Notes under the pieces: generated by a model
What the model was told of the DNA's origin: nothing
Database searches by the model: none
The model's input: the letters and a program-made list of their open reading frames with translations, nothing else
DNA from: Tieghemiomyces parasiticus
Taxonomy: Eukaryota > Kickxellomycota > Dimargaritomycetes > Dimargaritales > Dimargaritaceae
Assembly (NCBI GenBank): GCA_027575765.1
Contig: JANBPT010000920.1
Location: 1 to 19,137 of the forward strand
DNA length: 19,137 nucleotides
Direction of reading: 5' to 3'
Shown here: positions 1 through 11,875 of the stretch, one piece after another
Numbering within the stretch: the stretch's first letter is position 1
How the letters are laid out: every line of letters starts with the position of its first letter
Position numbers and translations under genes: made by a program

Positions 1-110
1 TACAGCTTAACCTCTCTTTTATAATAATTTCTTTTCTTTATTATCGATTGCCAATGACCAACGACGTCATTACAAACACACATTGAAACCAATCACAACA
101 AAGTAATGTA

Positions 111-195
111 CCGAGAATAGCTCAGCTGGTAGAGCGGGAGACTGTAGTTAAAACACGATATCTCTAGGTCCCTGGTTCAATTCCGGGTTCTCGGA
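111..195 (+). tRNA. trnY(GUA): tRNA-Tyr (anticodon GUA) with a 12-nt intron
   Basis: A complete cloverleaf can be drawn. The acceptor stem is 111-117 paired with 188-194, with discriminator A195. The D stem GCTC/GAGC is 120-123 with 132-135. The anticodon stem is 137-141 with 161-165, ending in one G-T pair. The T stem is 171-175 with 183-187 around the loop TTCAATT. The anticodon GTA is at 144-146. Twelve extra bases, best placed at 148-159 after the purine at tRNA position 37, fit the usual site of a nuclear tRNA intron. The first pair is C1-G72, the identity pair of eukaryotic and archaeal tRNA-Tyr. The A box TAGCTCAGCTGG (118-129) and B box GGTTCAATTCC (174-184) match consensus. No CCA is encoded. 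It supplies tyrosine to cytosolic translation after splicing and CCA addition. Confidence 0.95.
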
Positions 196-199
196 TACA

Positions 200-203
200 T
201 TTT
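200..203 (+). terminator. RNA polymerase III TTTT stop of the tRNA-Tyr gene
   Basis: Four T residues on the sense strand begin five bases after the discriminator base. This is the normal Pol III termination signal and implies a short 3' trailer. Confidence 0.75.
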
Positions 204-3109
204 ATTAGTCCCTATATTTGAATGATTTTATTTTGATTCTAGAAGCCACCTTGGTGACTGGCCAGCGGTACGAGGATATAGTTGTAAAAAATATTATGTA
301 ACGGATGACCAGAAGGATTATGTGCTATTCTTGGGGATGGGTGATTTTGTATAGAATCTGTAAATTGAGTAACAGATGTGTGTCTCCGTTTGGGTGCTTG
401 GTACTGCCTGTTTTGGATGCAGTAATGCAATCAAACACACACACTCTCTCTCCTTCAATATTACACCTGGGCCATCTGTGAGACGGGGAAGGGTTAACTT
501 AGCAAAGGGGAATGCGTTTGCTATTGGTAACTGCCTCTCTGAGCCAGAAGCTGAGAAAACGTAGGCACTGGCTCCGTCTTCCATGCCCCTACTCCACCTC
601 ACGTTTAGATAATCCTGTTCAGGAAGGCTTACCACCCTGTCTCTCATTACTGTTTAACATAAGGTTAAATTATAGGTTAAGTATGCGACGGCTAAGAACT
701 TACCCACGCCAGTCATTGCCTGAATACACCATAGCAACTGGGCTTGGCTGATATTCGTCATTTCCAAGTCGACCATACAACACTAGCAATGAGGCATACG
801 TCATGGTAGCTGATTGACGTGGCCCATGATACAGCTGTCGGTTGTAATGACATGAGAGTAACTAGATCGGCGCGTATATCTTTTCTTTTTCACTTCACCA
901 TGGTCAGGTTCGTATTATTTCTCCGGCTAATTCACAACCCATGAGGGTACTAATGGTGGTCCCTCTCTTCATTTTTAGCGGCAGTGTCGTGGCTATAGGT
1001 GCCTGTCATTACCTGAAAAGTAATGGCGACTCGTAGAAGCCTACCTGCCTTCACTGTACAAGAAGTTCATAGTGCACTCTCACCTCCAAAACACAGAATG
1101 GAGGAGCTGATCCACCGCCGCGGATTTCTAGAGTGGGGAGGTGATACATTGTACCGAAAAACCCGGGTCTCCCTATTTAGGCTGACCTTTGATAACATTT
1201 ACATGACAGGTGTTGGAAATACGCGACTAATGGCTTAGCAATTTATAAGTACAAGCTGACGAACCTGAGTATCCCTTTTAAGCTGCTACACCGGGTCACA
1301 TTTCTTTAATCCGTTGCCTTTCTTACAGGCTAAGGGCTATTTACTGGGAATCAGGCTAGATGGGCATTTGATTGGTTACAAAATGGCCTACCGGACAACA
1401 AACGATACTAGATACCAAACACCCATGCTTCCTATCAATGTTCCTTGCTCTATGACAAGCCACGCAAGCCTTCCCACGCCCATGGCCAGCGGCCCAGTAA
1501 GCCTTAACCTCTAGCCGAACTAACTTCATACTCCAACATAGTCCACACTCTGTGTCCACTCTATATTAGAGGCGACCCCACGGGCCCAACAGTGTGAACT
1601 ATGCTATATTGTCGGATACTGGCATCTGGCCTGAAACCTTACAAGCAGAGAGAGTGATCAAGCAAATAGGTCTATACTGGTGCACGTTGCGGCTTATGAC
1701 AGGCCTCCTTTGCATAACAAATGGTATGCGTCTCGTCCTCGGTCAACACCGAGTTGCAAGGTGAGACAGCACGTGTGCGTGCGAGAGCCGGGGTTGTAAT
1801 GGTTGGAGACGTGAGGTCAGCTGAGATCAGTCACGGACCCAATCCACCCCTCTCCTCCTCCAATATCTACCCTGGACCCCGGGCGCTACGTCGATCCGTT
1901 GGTTTTTCAAAACAGAGTGGTGCTCTTCGACATGGGATATCGAGTATGAATAACAATGCATCGAGCTTTAGGTGCCTGTTCGCAATTAATATCTGAAAGT
2001 CAGCGTAGTTAATCGACTCCCATCGTGTGTTGACGTAATATCTGAGGGCTTAAAAGCCTCGTAGGATGAGAGAAGGGAATTCATTTGGGTGGATATCCTG
2101 TGTTGTTTTTTAATACTTAGAAAGTACTTGGTAGGCTGTTCAGACCCAACCATGCTTCACCGTTGCTGTGTTGGGAAATCCAGTGTCTAGGTGAATTGGC
2201 CGTAAACTGGGCACCGTGTGGAGGAAGTCTCTCGAATGGCAATAAGGGAGTCAATTGCCCTTGGAGGGATAAGGGCATGCTTATTGTACCGTTACGGGGC
2301 GCCAGGGAAGTAGCTGAGGGGATATGAAGGAGAAGGGGTGGAGCCCAGATTGTTTAGAGTTGCTTCAAGGGTAAGCACCTTGCCAAGCTGCCATGTCAAT
2401 GTGAAGAAGGGTACGATGTTAGCTGATTCGGGACCAACGCATACTCTGACTGTCAGTATCACCTCCGAGCCGAGCGTAGCCGAACAGAACCAACTATCAG
2501 ATGGTTAGGCGTCCAATCCGGTTAGGGGCCGCGTATCGACAGTGTGGACCCGCCCAGTCGCTGGCGGTTGTAAACCACCCTATTACAATGTAGGCTTAAG
2601 CACGCCAAACAGCTTTCCCACGTCCACACACTTTAGTATACATGAATACACACCTCCGCATCCTTCGTTCCCCACATCTACATATTCCACCCTGGTCGCT
2701 AGTCAGTCCAGCAAATCTACCGACTAACGAGTACCAATTGCTAAGCAGGACCAAGTTTCGGATACCTAACCGCGGTCTATTGAAACAGTGACGGTGAATG
2801 GAACGCTGTACCACGTTTCCACCCTCCCAGGCATATCCAATGCCAGCACTTGGGGTTTTACCAACTAGACAACGGAAGGGTGGCTGAGTTCTACTGAGAA
2901 AGGCATCGAGCGCTATCTACAAGAGCAGCTTAAGCCTTTCGAGGTATACCAAGTGGAAGCGAAATCTTTTGGTCTACACACTCACGAACGGATAGCAGCG
3001 AAGGTACCGGTTACACCGCACTGTTGATTACCACTACCACCCCCCCTGTCACTTGCCTATTTCTGAAAACCCCCCACCCGCGGTCCATGCTTGCAGGATA
3101 CGTTACGGT
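204..3109. other. Gene-free stretch of mixed composition
   Basis: No gene can be supported here. The open frames are short, show no third-position GC bias and resemble no family I know. The longest ATG-started one with a good start context (1023-1238, 71 codons) has mixed codon use. Base composition is balanced, with only short simple runs such as the CT-rich patch near 440. I saw no transposon ends, long direct repeats or other RNA genes. Confidence 0.5.
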
Positions 3110-3121
3110 GGGGGGGGGGGG
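3110..3121 (+). repeat. G12 homopolymer run
   Basis: Twelve consecutive G residues. C runs of 7 (3040-3046) and 6 (3070-3075) lie 35-70 bases upstream on the same strand, so a C/G hairpin is possible. It falls in sequence without genes. Confidence 0.9.
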
Positions 3122-5944
3122 CTATGGGACAGGACTCAACAGTATATAAAAAAAATAAACCTGAACCGACATGCCCGCCTCCTTATGTGGCTGGAACACC
3201 GCCCGCCCGTCTGGTAAACAGAAGCATGTAACCCTTAGCTATCTCTAGGTTGATGCCAGTCCTCCGCGGAAGGAATAAGTATAACTTTTGTGATTAGGCC
3301 AGGCATTTCAGCGTGACCTGATCCCCCTCAGGGTACGAATGGTGATGTTTTATGATTTTAGCGAGCGGGGACCAGGGTATCAACAAAGTTAACACTTTCG
3401 GCGGAAATATCACTTCAGATTAGCACACCTGCGATCGATTCCTGAAGGATATCAATCACCGAGGTAATTCTTCCACCTCCGTCCCTAATTTGGTCACGGG
3501 TATGGGGGAGGTAGGGTAGGTCAGACGGTTTAGCCCTGGTCGCTACCATATTAAGGTGCGTAATCGACAGAGTAAAATGTAAACAAACGGACATCGCCCC
3601 GCCATGGGTGGAGAGAAAAGGAACAGGGAGGTTGGACATGAACGCGTCAACAATGGCGCCGTTCTTATTCGCCCTCCTACACGACAACGCTGGCCATTGA
3701 CCCACACCAATGGGAACAAGCGACTCGTCCAGTCAGATTACAGCGCCCCACTTTATCGAGGCCCCACCCTTCTACCACACACTACCGTGGCTGGTATATA
3801 CAAGATGAACACGAAGTGGGAAATGATGAGATAGGGTCCGAAAGGTTGAGGACCAGGGACCTAGGTTCTGCTAGAGCAGTGCCCCCCTCCCCATCAATAC
3901 CGTTTCCGTAACTGTATTATGTAGGAAAGCATTGTGCCGCTCTTCGAGTGGTCAAAGGAAAGAAAGAGGAGGCGGGGTAGGGCTTAGGCAAGCGGGCGAC
4001 CTGTAAGCCGTGAAAGAATCTGCCACTGAGCCACGAACTGGACTTTTTCGAATAGAAGTTTGCGCCCCATCCATCGCCTTCTCTCCCATCTGCTCTCTCT
4101 GGCCCCGCTTATTTTCCCGTACTACCCTTCCTCACAACTCTAGATGAGCTCGGACCCGGGGTGTGGACCCTGAAACTAAATGTCCGGGTTCCAAAAATAA
4201 AATAAGAGTGAGTAGCCCTCCCCTTTCCCAAAACCATAATCCCCCCCACTTCCCTCCTCCCCTCCCCATCCTGTTGTTTTCCTTAGGAGCTTTCCTCATT
4301 GTTTACAATAATATGCCACGCCGACAAGCTAAGGTCAAGGGAAATCTCATGAACGCGTCGGACTCGAGGTCTGGCCGTGGGGAAGCATGTTGTCAGGTGC
4401 GCATGCGGCAGTGGGGGAAACGAGGTGGAGTAATGGTCCGATATATTAATTAATTGGGCGCAGATGTTGGAGAGGAGGAGATAAAGGAAGAGAGGTGTGC
4501 GTGTGTCAACCTAACCGTCCCCTTGCTGGTCGATGGTCGGCTGTCCCGACTTGTGTCTAGACTAGTATCAGGGCCAATTGTCTTTGATGACAGCCCACTT
4601 CATGTACCTAGCCCAGGGGTGGTGGGCTCCTTAGCAGACTTACGCCGTTAGCGCTCGTTTTAAGTAGCCCCTAAAGCAGGTACCATATTACCTAGAATCG
4701 GGAAGGAGGCAGCGGACAGGCGTTATAGGCATGAAAAGGAACATGACGTCGGCCGGTACCTGGACAAATTAACACATGCGGTAGGTAAGGGTCTACGTAA
4801 CGCTCGGAAGGGAATTATACGCAGACCTGGGCGGTCTAAGTGGATCTATCTGGCCTGACGATGACCTCAGCAGCTCACCGAGCGATCGCCACCTTGTCTC
4901 TGCCCAGGGCAGGGCTAGCTCTCCATCGGCCAGCGCCGTTCACCCATTCACCATCTTTGGGGTACCAGTGGGGCTTAATGTTGAGAATTTGTCCCATTCT
5001 CCCCCGTACGCCTCATTATTTTTCTGAACAGGTACTGTAAAGCAGGGTAAAGGGAAAGGAGATGCAATGACCGTCGATCTTCATCCCGTTATGGGTGTTG
5101 CGCGGCACATAAAAGTAAACAAACCAGCCAACCCCCAGCTGGCAAGGTTGACACATGGGTGGAAAGTTGCGAAAACAGAAGAGCGGGCGGGATGGAAAAT
5201 AAGCGACTACTGCTCACCCAGAGACGTACGCCTGTAGGCTTGAGGAGCCGAGGGCAGACTTGAAGGGTCCTACTGCCAAGTAAACGCCTAGGTTCGGTTT
5301 ATAGCGCATATGACAGGATGGGGCGCTGTCTTGGAATATGGTACTGGGGTTCATGGAGTGTTGGTTATCCGGTAGCTGGCTGACTGGGAGAGGGGAGGAG
5401 TGAGGAGCAGGAAGGAATGTCTAAAATAAATGTATCAGGACCGATCGTCCGGGGGGTCCGTTGTCATCGCCGTACATGAACCGCAGACAACGATGGACAG
5501 CTGGGCTATTTTTGACCTGTGGAAAAGGGATAGAGTCGGGCCATGCCGATGAGGTGCTTGGCTATGGCCGTATCGTCATTTCTACCGCAATTATCCATGC
5601 TGAGCAATCTGAGCGGAGTTCGAAATGGATTGCCCTAGGATTGGACCCAGTTTTGGGCATCTGGAATTCACCTTGCACCGAAGGCCTGGGAAACCAAGGG
5701 AGTATCGGCTAATTAAGCCCAGAGCACCCGTACCTTGGAAATTAGGCGGTAACGGGTCATCTCGGCCCACGGTAAACCGCCCCGTTGGAGCTTTGAAAGA
5801 CAGTAGACTCCTCCCGCGTTCTTGACATGCAATCTGCACTCTCTACCTGGTATTATTGCTCCCCTCAGATCCCCTGGATGCGAAATGGGTGTTGGATCCC
5901 TTCTAGGTATATTACTTTTTATCCCCCTCCTGTGAAGCGCTTGT

Positions 5945-5954
5945 AAAAAAAAAA
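5945..5954 (+). repeat. A10 homopolymer run
   Basis: Ten consecutive A residues in gene-free sequence. A T9 run at 9169-9177 is the only comparable A/T tract noted. No poly(A)-tailed insertion is evident around it. Confidence 0.85.
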
Positions 5955-6225
5955 GGACCGCCCCTAGGTACACCTGGCACGTTGTCCATTTCACATTGTC
6001 TGTGCTGCATACTGTTCGACCATACGGTAAGTACAAGGGCAGTCCGAATCCGTACCTTTGGCGGTCTAGATAATGACTTCAAGGCTGATTGCTACTAAGC
6101 TTCGTACGAGCAATTAGCCTCCCCCTTGGCTGCTCCCTAGTTTACCCCGCCCACGTATGACCTAGTCACGAGCCATAGCATTGAGGACTTTAAGCGTGGC
6201 CCTTCGCTCGACCAATGCGGACAAT

Positions 6226-6620
6226 GGGGGTATTGGCTAAGGAGGGAGTGGGTGGAGGCGTCAATCGAGGACGTGGCCAGTACATAAGGGAAGGAGGGGA
6301 TGTCGGGCCCAATGCGGAGGAGGTGAACGGTAGGTCGCGGGCGGGCAGTTGTGCCAGTACTGGGGACGCAGTGGTAGCGGTGAAGGGAGGGGGGTGGGTG
6401 AGGTCTGTGTGTGGCGGGCGGTCCTCTGGGGTGTTAAGCCGACACCCGAGACGAAAGGGGATGTGGGCGGGTGGGGGGGGGGGGAAGGGGAGAGAGGAGG
6501 CCAGGAAAGGGGGAAGGCTGCTGGGCGAGAGTCTTAGAGAGGTCAAACGGGCGGGCAGACGGGACTTTACCGTGCGGCCTGGGGCGCATAGGGAGGGGTA
6601 AGGGGCCTGGGGGGAACAGT
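6226..6620 (+). repeat. G-rich block with G12 run and many G-quadruplex-type G tracts
   Basis: The + strand carries many runs of 3-6 G with short spacers. Examples are 6384-6403, 6457-6495 (including G12 at 6473-6484) and 6583-6618. Such spacing can fold into G-quadruplexes. The low complexity also keeps frames open on both strands (plus 6215-6601, minus 6190-6546), so neither open frame is evidence of a gene. Confidence 0.7.
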
Positions 6621-6912
6621 GACGGGGCTGGCGGCATTAGGGTTAAAAAAGGGGGTGTTTAGGGTCGGGCGAGGGCGGCCCGGTTACCTGGAATAATGAG
6701 GGAGTAGTGTCGCTGCACTCAAGGCACCCCGACGCGTCAAGTGTAAAAAAGTTAGGTCTGGGCGAGTCAACACCGCCTACATACACAGGTCTGTTTACAG
6801 TACGAAGGAAGGAGGAAAGGGGATGTTGATGGAGTTCCCTGCCATTTTTGGTATGTTAAATGGCCCCTCGCGCAGAGTTAAATGAAAAACTGGCAGTTGC
6901 GCTCGTCACCAG

Positions 6913-7031
6913 CTAACCGCGTCTCTTCCTATTGCCCCACCCGCCGTCCTTGAGCGTTATCGCCTTACCCAGGTGGCACTAACCGCGTCACGCACAGCCA
7001 GGTTGCCACTTCCTTACCCGCCAGCGTTATC
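6913..7031 (+). repeat. Duplicated four-motif module with conserved order and variable spacing
   Basis: Copy 1 has CTAACCGCGTC at 6913-6923, TTGCC at 6932, ACCCGCC at 6939 and AGCGTTATC at 6953-6961. Copy 2 has the same words in the same order at 6979-6989, 7003, 7016 and 7023-7031. The sequence between words differs in length and content. This suggests an old tandem duplication with retained motifs, or a cluster of protein-binding sites. A third CTAACCGCGTC is at 10871-10881. AGCGTTATC contains GATAA on the other strand. Confidence 0.5.
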
Positions 7032-7621
7032 ACTATGGAGTACAAGGGAGGCGACATGTACCCTCAACCTGAAGCGGAAAGAATTGTGAAAGCGACGCGT
7101 TGTTGATTCGGGTCGACGTGTTGTAGGCCGTAGATCATCTCCTTCCACCTCCCTCCCGGCCCTACATGCAGACACATCTCTGCACCCGAGACGACTAGGG
7201 GAAAGGTACCTGCTGTTACAACGGTCGAAATGAATCGGCCAACCAGAATGGCAGGTGAAAGGTTGCCCTTGGTGGTGTATAGTGTCCGCTACACCCAGGA
7301 CCAACGCGTGTGGTCGCTCGTTCGTTGGGCCTAGAATGGACTGACCCAGACAGTGTGTACATGTGTACGAGCTAGACTCACCCAAACGACGGGCTGTGGA
7401 TAAATTGGGCCGAGTGGTAGGACGGCTTAGTGCTGGAATAGGCAATATGTAAACAAGCTCATTTCCCCCTCCATTACTCCGTCTTAACTCCCTTCCACCC
7501 CTGTGGATTCCGCCGTTTCGAATGCCCCGTTTCCACCACGACCCAATCAGGTGGCGGCCGGGCCGGTTAGTGTAAACACAAGAGGGGGGAAGCCACTGGC
7601 CAATGGGAAGGGATCGCTCAT

Positions 7622-7640
7622 CAACGCTTATCGTAAACAA
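7622..7640 (+). repeat. Composite motif copy A: CAACGC next to TTATCGTAAACAA
   Basis: Six bases CAACGC are followed directly by the 13-mer TTATCGTAAACAA, which overlaps a GATA-type word and a forkhead octamer. The second copy is at 8525-8545 with two extra bases between the parts. Confidence 0.5.
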
Positions 7641-8524
7641 TGGATGTCTCTTACTCCCTCCTGCTCCTTCGCTCCCAGGCCGAACACACACATTCTGCGG
7701 TATACACCGCTTCATTCACTCTTTAGATTGCATTTTCGCTTTATCCCGCTTCCCCTCCCCAACCTTTCTCCTCTGCACACCCTCCACCACTCGTGGTCAT
7801 CTCTTTTCCCGCCCTTTCATTGTAACCTGGTTTCCCACCCTACCAAGCTTACTACTAGTACAGTCGGTGCCCTTTTTTCTGGTCAGTTCGATAAGGTGAG
7901 TACACAGTGCAGCGCTGGCTTTCTTTCGGCATTGAAAACTCGCTATCTTGACCACATGTCGCTATCACCTTGGAGGGGGGAAATGTATTTCTGTCCGGAC
8001 CCCTGCCACCAGGGTGTTGTCTGGCAAGGATTCATTAGCTGTAAGCCTCCAAATCACCGGATGACCCGGCCAATCGGTGCTGCGCTACCTCTTGATGCGG
8101 CAAAACCGTGGCGGTTGTCGAACGGGGTGGTCTATACTATCTATCGTTCATAGTCCCTGTTCCCCCTGGCATTATCCTTCGAATGCTTAAACTGCCGTGA
8201 GGCCGGTTGCACAGCCGCGGAGGCGTGCGTGACAACCAGGGTGGGATGGGAATCATTAACAAGTTACCTACAAATGTAGCCGGAGTAATCTAGGGTGACG
8301 TGAGTTGATCTATTTCGGACTGGACGCGTCGTTCGCATGAAAGATGTGTTTCGGGTACCGCTTGATTCACCCATATAGTAGTATAGACATGGTGTGGACA
8401 TGGGTGTGCCTTGAAGGTGGCCAAAAATAATCCCGACTCCATACCTTCCAATAATGACAGTGCGGTGGACTCGGTGAATGGGGTGACTAGTGTCTCTTCC
8501 TCCGCACCCGCACTCTATTTACAC

Positions 8525-8545
8525 CAACGCCGTTATCGTAAACAA
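8525..8545 (+). repeat. Composite motif copy B: CAACGC, two bases, TTATCGTAAACAA
   Basis: Same two parts as at 7622-7640, separated here by CG. The flanking sequences differ, so the shared block is confined to the motif. Confidence 0.5.
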
Positions 8546-10437
8546 CCCGCTGAGGGGGTGACGTGATTCACCTTTCCTCCCTCCCCCCAGACGCCGTGTC
8601 GGGAATTATAGTTTCCCAGGGCGAATGAAAAGAGGGTGGACCCATCGTTGCAAAGTGGGGTGATTATAGGATTAATTGGTAGTAGAGAAGGGTGGTCGTG
8701 GCTTGGCATGCCCACTAGCATGCCTTGGGATAGCCGGCGAGGTTTACATGAATCCTTGACCCGCGCCCCAAGGAAAAGGGGGCCTGCGGAAGGGCTGCGT
8801 GAAGATGCAGGTGACCCAAGTTGGCCTTTATCATGAGGAATTGAAGCCCCCCGCACCGGCTACATACGAACCCGCAGCGTGCTTCAATTTTCATATCCCA
8901 AGGGAAACGAAGGGGGTTGGCGGTGTGCCAAGACGGCCCGCTCGTACCGCCGCAACGGCTGGTCAGCCGCGGTCTATGTTAATGGCAAGTGGAAGGTTTA
9001 AAAAGGGCTCGATGCGCTCACCATCACGGTATTGCAACACCTTTAGTGCGCAACTTGTCATGCCTACCACCTTACCTTACTCTTGTAATCATAAACGCTT
9101 TCCTGCCTGAATCTCCAGTACTTGTTAATTCCGCTCCAAGACAACGGTGCCTCGTCTCAGCCGAATAGTTTTTTTTTAAAGCTTTCGAACCCCCTCCTGC
9201 CTATCAGTAATTCCACAAAGCTCATTCCAACAGTGATTATCCGCCCATACGTCGTATCCACCCCACCCGATCTTCTCCAATCGCCTATTTAGGAATTTTT
9301 CAACGCGTTGTGCAAAACTTCCCTTCGTAACCTGCTCAACGTAATTGTACCTGCCGCTCTAGTCGACGTCACTCGTCTTCCTACCCATCCAGCCGCTTAT
9401 ACCTTCACCACTACCGCTTCCCGAGTCACCCACCTCCGCCCGCCTCGAGCTCCACATTTTTATGTACGTTCTGTCGTTGGGGCTCTCTATCAGGCCTGGT
9501 AATGCCGCAGGGTTGGAGTGTGGCCGCCCACTGAACCATGTCAGCCTGTATCAATGGCTCCCCTGTAACCTTCGCCGCTTTTTAGTCGACAGGTATTCAG
9601 GGGAGAAAGTGGCCTGCTGTGGGAATAGGACTGAAGACTCGATGGAGCATCATGGCCAACCTGCTTGGCGTGCTCTCTTCCTGCCTAGTTGCTGTGGACC
9701 ATGTTAGGGGAAAGGCACGCTTTTGTCACGCCCTCTCGCAGGGTCCATTCGCTACCCGAGTGACCCCGCCGTGCAGGATTTCTATCTCCATCTGGATACC
9801 ACCAACATGCACAGATACTAACGTCACCGCACTACCTTGCCCGATTTTTTACCTCACCCCCCCACTCCCGACCACAATGTGCACCTTTTAACGCACAACC
9901 AATCGGGTCATCCCTACCTCGTAACCCGGCCGTGCCACCTGGTATACCCGCCTATACGCTATCCCCTATCGAATGCCTCACCGTCTATTCCCTTGACCTA
10001 CTAACCGTTCTCATCACCATCACTCCCTTCGACCGTCGCTGGCTCCGCTGTGGGCTCGCGCACACTACTTCGACTCATCTCACTAGTGTAGCTCCCATTT
10101 CGTATGTGTGCTCCTACTACCTGAATTGTCTCCTATCAACGTGCTCCCCCCCCTACCGTCCCCTCAGCCCCACAGCCAACCTAGATCACACTTGACTCCC
10201 ACAAGCCAAACGTCACAGACTTCGCCAGTCCCAGTCTCAAGCACCGTCCCGGTCACTCCTCCACCACCGCCATCGCGCATCAACTCGAACCATAGCTCTC
10301 CACCGTCTGCGCCGTTGACGTATATTATCCTGTCCTCCTTTGGCTCGGCTCCGATTATTCCGTGATATCCAGAGCTCCCACCGCACATCCCCAATGTAAG
10401 TGTCCATTGTGTGCACTCTAATTATGTGTGGGATAGC

Positions 10438-10453
10438 GAGAGAGAGAGAGAGA
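10438..10453 (+). repeat. (GA)8 microsatellite
   Basis: Eight perfect GA units, continued imperfectly to about 10459. It is a purine island inside an otherwise C+T-rich strand. Confidence 0.9.
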
Positions 10454-11797
10454 AAGAGGGGGCGGGACAAAAGGCCCAGTTCGGAGCAGGCAAGTATGGG
10501 CCCTCCAAATTCCCAAGCCATTCGTGCGGCCTTTTAGGTCACTCACCCTAAACATCCCATGGTCCACAGTAGCCCGATTGTTTTGATTTAGTACGGCGTA
10601 CGCTCTGGGTAACCATGGCGCGGTAACCGAACAGGTCATTACGAGATTGGCTCGGGGCAGTGTCCTCCGCCACCAGCGGAGTGCGCCCTCCCCCGCTACC
10701 ACCCTGTCTCATACCGCGAAGCCAGGGCACTGTCTGCTCATACCGGCCGGCTTCAGTGGGTTGCAGTCGCACACTGCTTTCGCCGCCTCCTTCACCGCCC
10801 CACCCTCTGACAGCCAGACGGTGATACCAAGGCTATATTTTACACTCCGTCGGCTTCGTCATGGATCAAACTAACCGCGTCTGTCCGTCCTACACCCTCC
10901 TTCCTTTGTACGCGCACCTCTCGGCCCTTCAACGCCGTTCTCGCCGCTTGCCCGGATTACTGACCACTAATTGGGTGCCGTGGTTTCAGCGCTGTCAAAC
11001 ACGGAGGGGTTCACCGTTCGATCTCAGCCACCCCTAAGTGTTTGATCTGCACAGATTTCGACCACATTTTCCCCCGCCTCACTATCGACCGTCGCCTACC
11101 ACTTTTTTTTGGGACCGGTTTCGTCCCATCGCCCATCTGTTCCTTCCCCGCCAGGTCCTGATCGGCTGGCGCTTTGTTTACGTTTGAGCGCACTTTCTAG
11201 TGTATCTGGCACGAACTCCTGACCATCTCCCCCCTACCGCTTCTCGCCACAACCGCCTTGACACCTCGCGTGGCTTCCCTTTCCTGCTGACACCCTGGTC
11301 ATTTTCCGATCTCTACGGGTCCCTAATACCTCAGTCACTAGGACTGATACGCTTCCCCTCTCCTAGGCTTCTTCTTCTCCCCCTACCAACTATTGGTCTA
11401 CTAGCGCTTCGCAAGCTCTTTTTTTTCTTTATTTCTTCTCTCTCCCTCATTTCACTGTCCCTTTGTACCTCGCACCGGCCGCGTCTTGATACACACACAT
11501 ACCACTTTACTAGCCAACCAGCCTCTCGCGTACGGTTCACTTAGGGTCCTGCGGTCTCCACCCCTTCCCGTCCCCTCCTCTCCCCCTGTCAACACCGAAA
11601 CCTCCCTATCGCTCCCGCCGTCACCGTTGTGCGTGCGCGTCGACCTTGGGCTTTATTTATTTATCCTTACGTCCCGTACGGCCCCCCGACTCACCTGCCA
11701 TCCACCCCTGTCGCATTGACTTCCTGATCGTTAGCGTTCCCGTCTTGGTAAGTCACCACAGCCTGTGAGCCGTGCAACCCCTGGTATGCTGGACGGG

Positions 11798-11808
11798 TAT
11801 ATATAAAA
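11798..11808 (+). promoter_or_regulatory. Candidate core promoter TATA box
   Basis: TATATATAAAA matches the TATA consensus on the + strand and stands out in GC- and pyrimidine-rich sequence. A start some 30-60 bases downstream would give a leader of about 1.4 kb before the cdc25 ATG. That leader would have one internal ATG (12856), or two if it began before 11830. The gene it serves is inferred from direction and position only. Confidence 0.4.
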
Positions 11809-11875
11809 CCCAGTGCTGTCGGCCTCCCCATGTGTCAGGAACCCAACCTGCGTCAACCTGCCTCTGCCGGCCGCA

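Larger units (their letters stand above)
3122..9100. other. Gene-free stretch with alternating purine-rich and pyrimidine-rich blocks
   Basis: No protein gene can be supported. Two long overlapping open frames on opposite strands (minus 7014-7715, plus 7503-8153) lack third-position GC bias and recognisable motifs. The composition switches in blocks: C+T-rich near 4040-4280, G+A-rich near 4380-4760, 5040-5460 and 6190-6850, and C+T-rich near 6890-7030 and 7660-7860. The stretch contains nine of the fourteen forkhead-type sites, six of the eight ACGCGT hexamers, a duplicated motif module (6913-7031) and the G-rich block at 6230-6620. Confidence 0.5.

Noticed and set aside
1023..1238. 71-codon ATG-started frame with a good start context
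   Set aside because: Mixed codon use, no recognised family and no supporting neighbour; frames this long are common by chance.
6190..6601. Overlapping open frames of 118 and 128 codons on opposite strands
   Set aside because: Both arise from low-complexity G+A-rich sequence and give Gly/Arg-rich or Pro-rich translations.
6628..6662. TTAGGG words resembling telomere repeat
   Set aside because: They are isolated single copies, not tandem arrays.
7014..7715. 233-codon open frame on the minus strand
   Set aside because: Third positions are about half GC, unlike the two real genes. There is no recognisable domain, and it overlaps another long frame on the opposite strand. Its length is only mildly above what chance allows.
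7503..8153. 216-codon open frame on the plus strand
   Set aside because: It begins at GTG, has no codon bias or family motif, and overlaps the minus-strand frame.
64..10320. TGACGT/ACGTCA words suggesting CRE-type sites
   Set aside because: About 11 were seen where about 9 are expected, so there is no enrichment.
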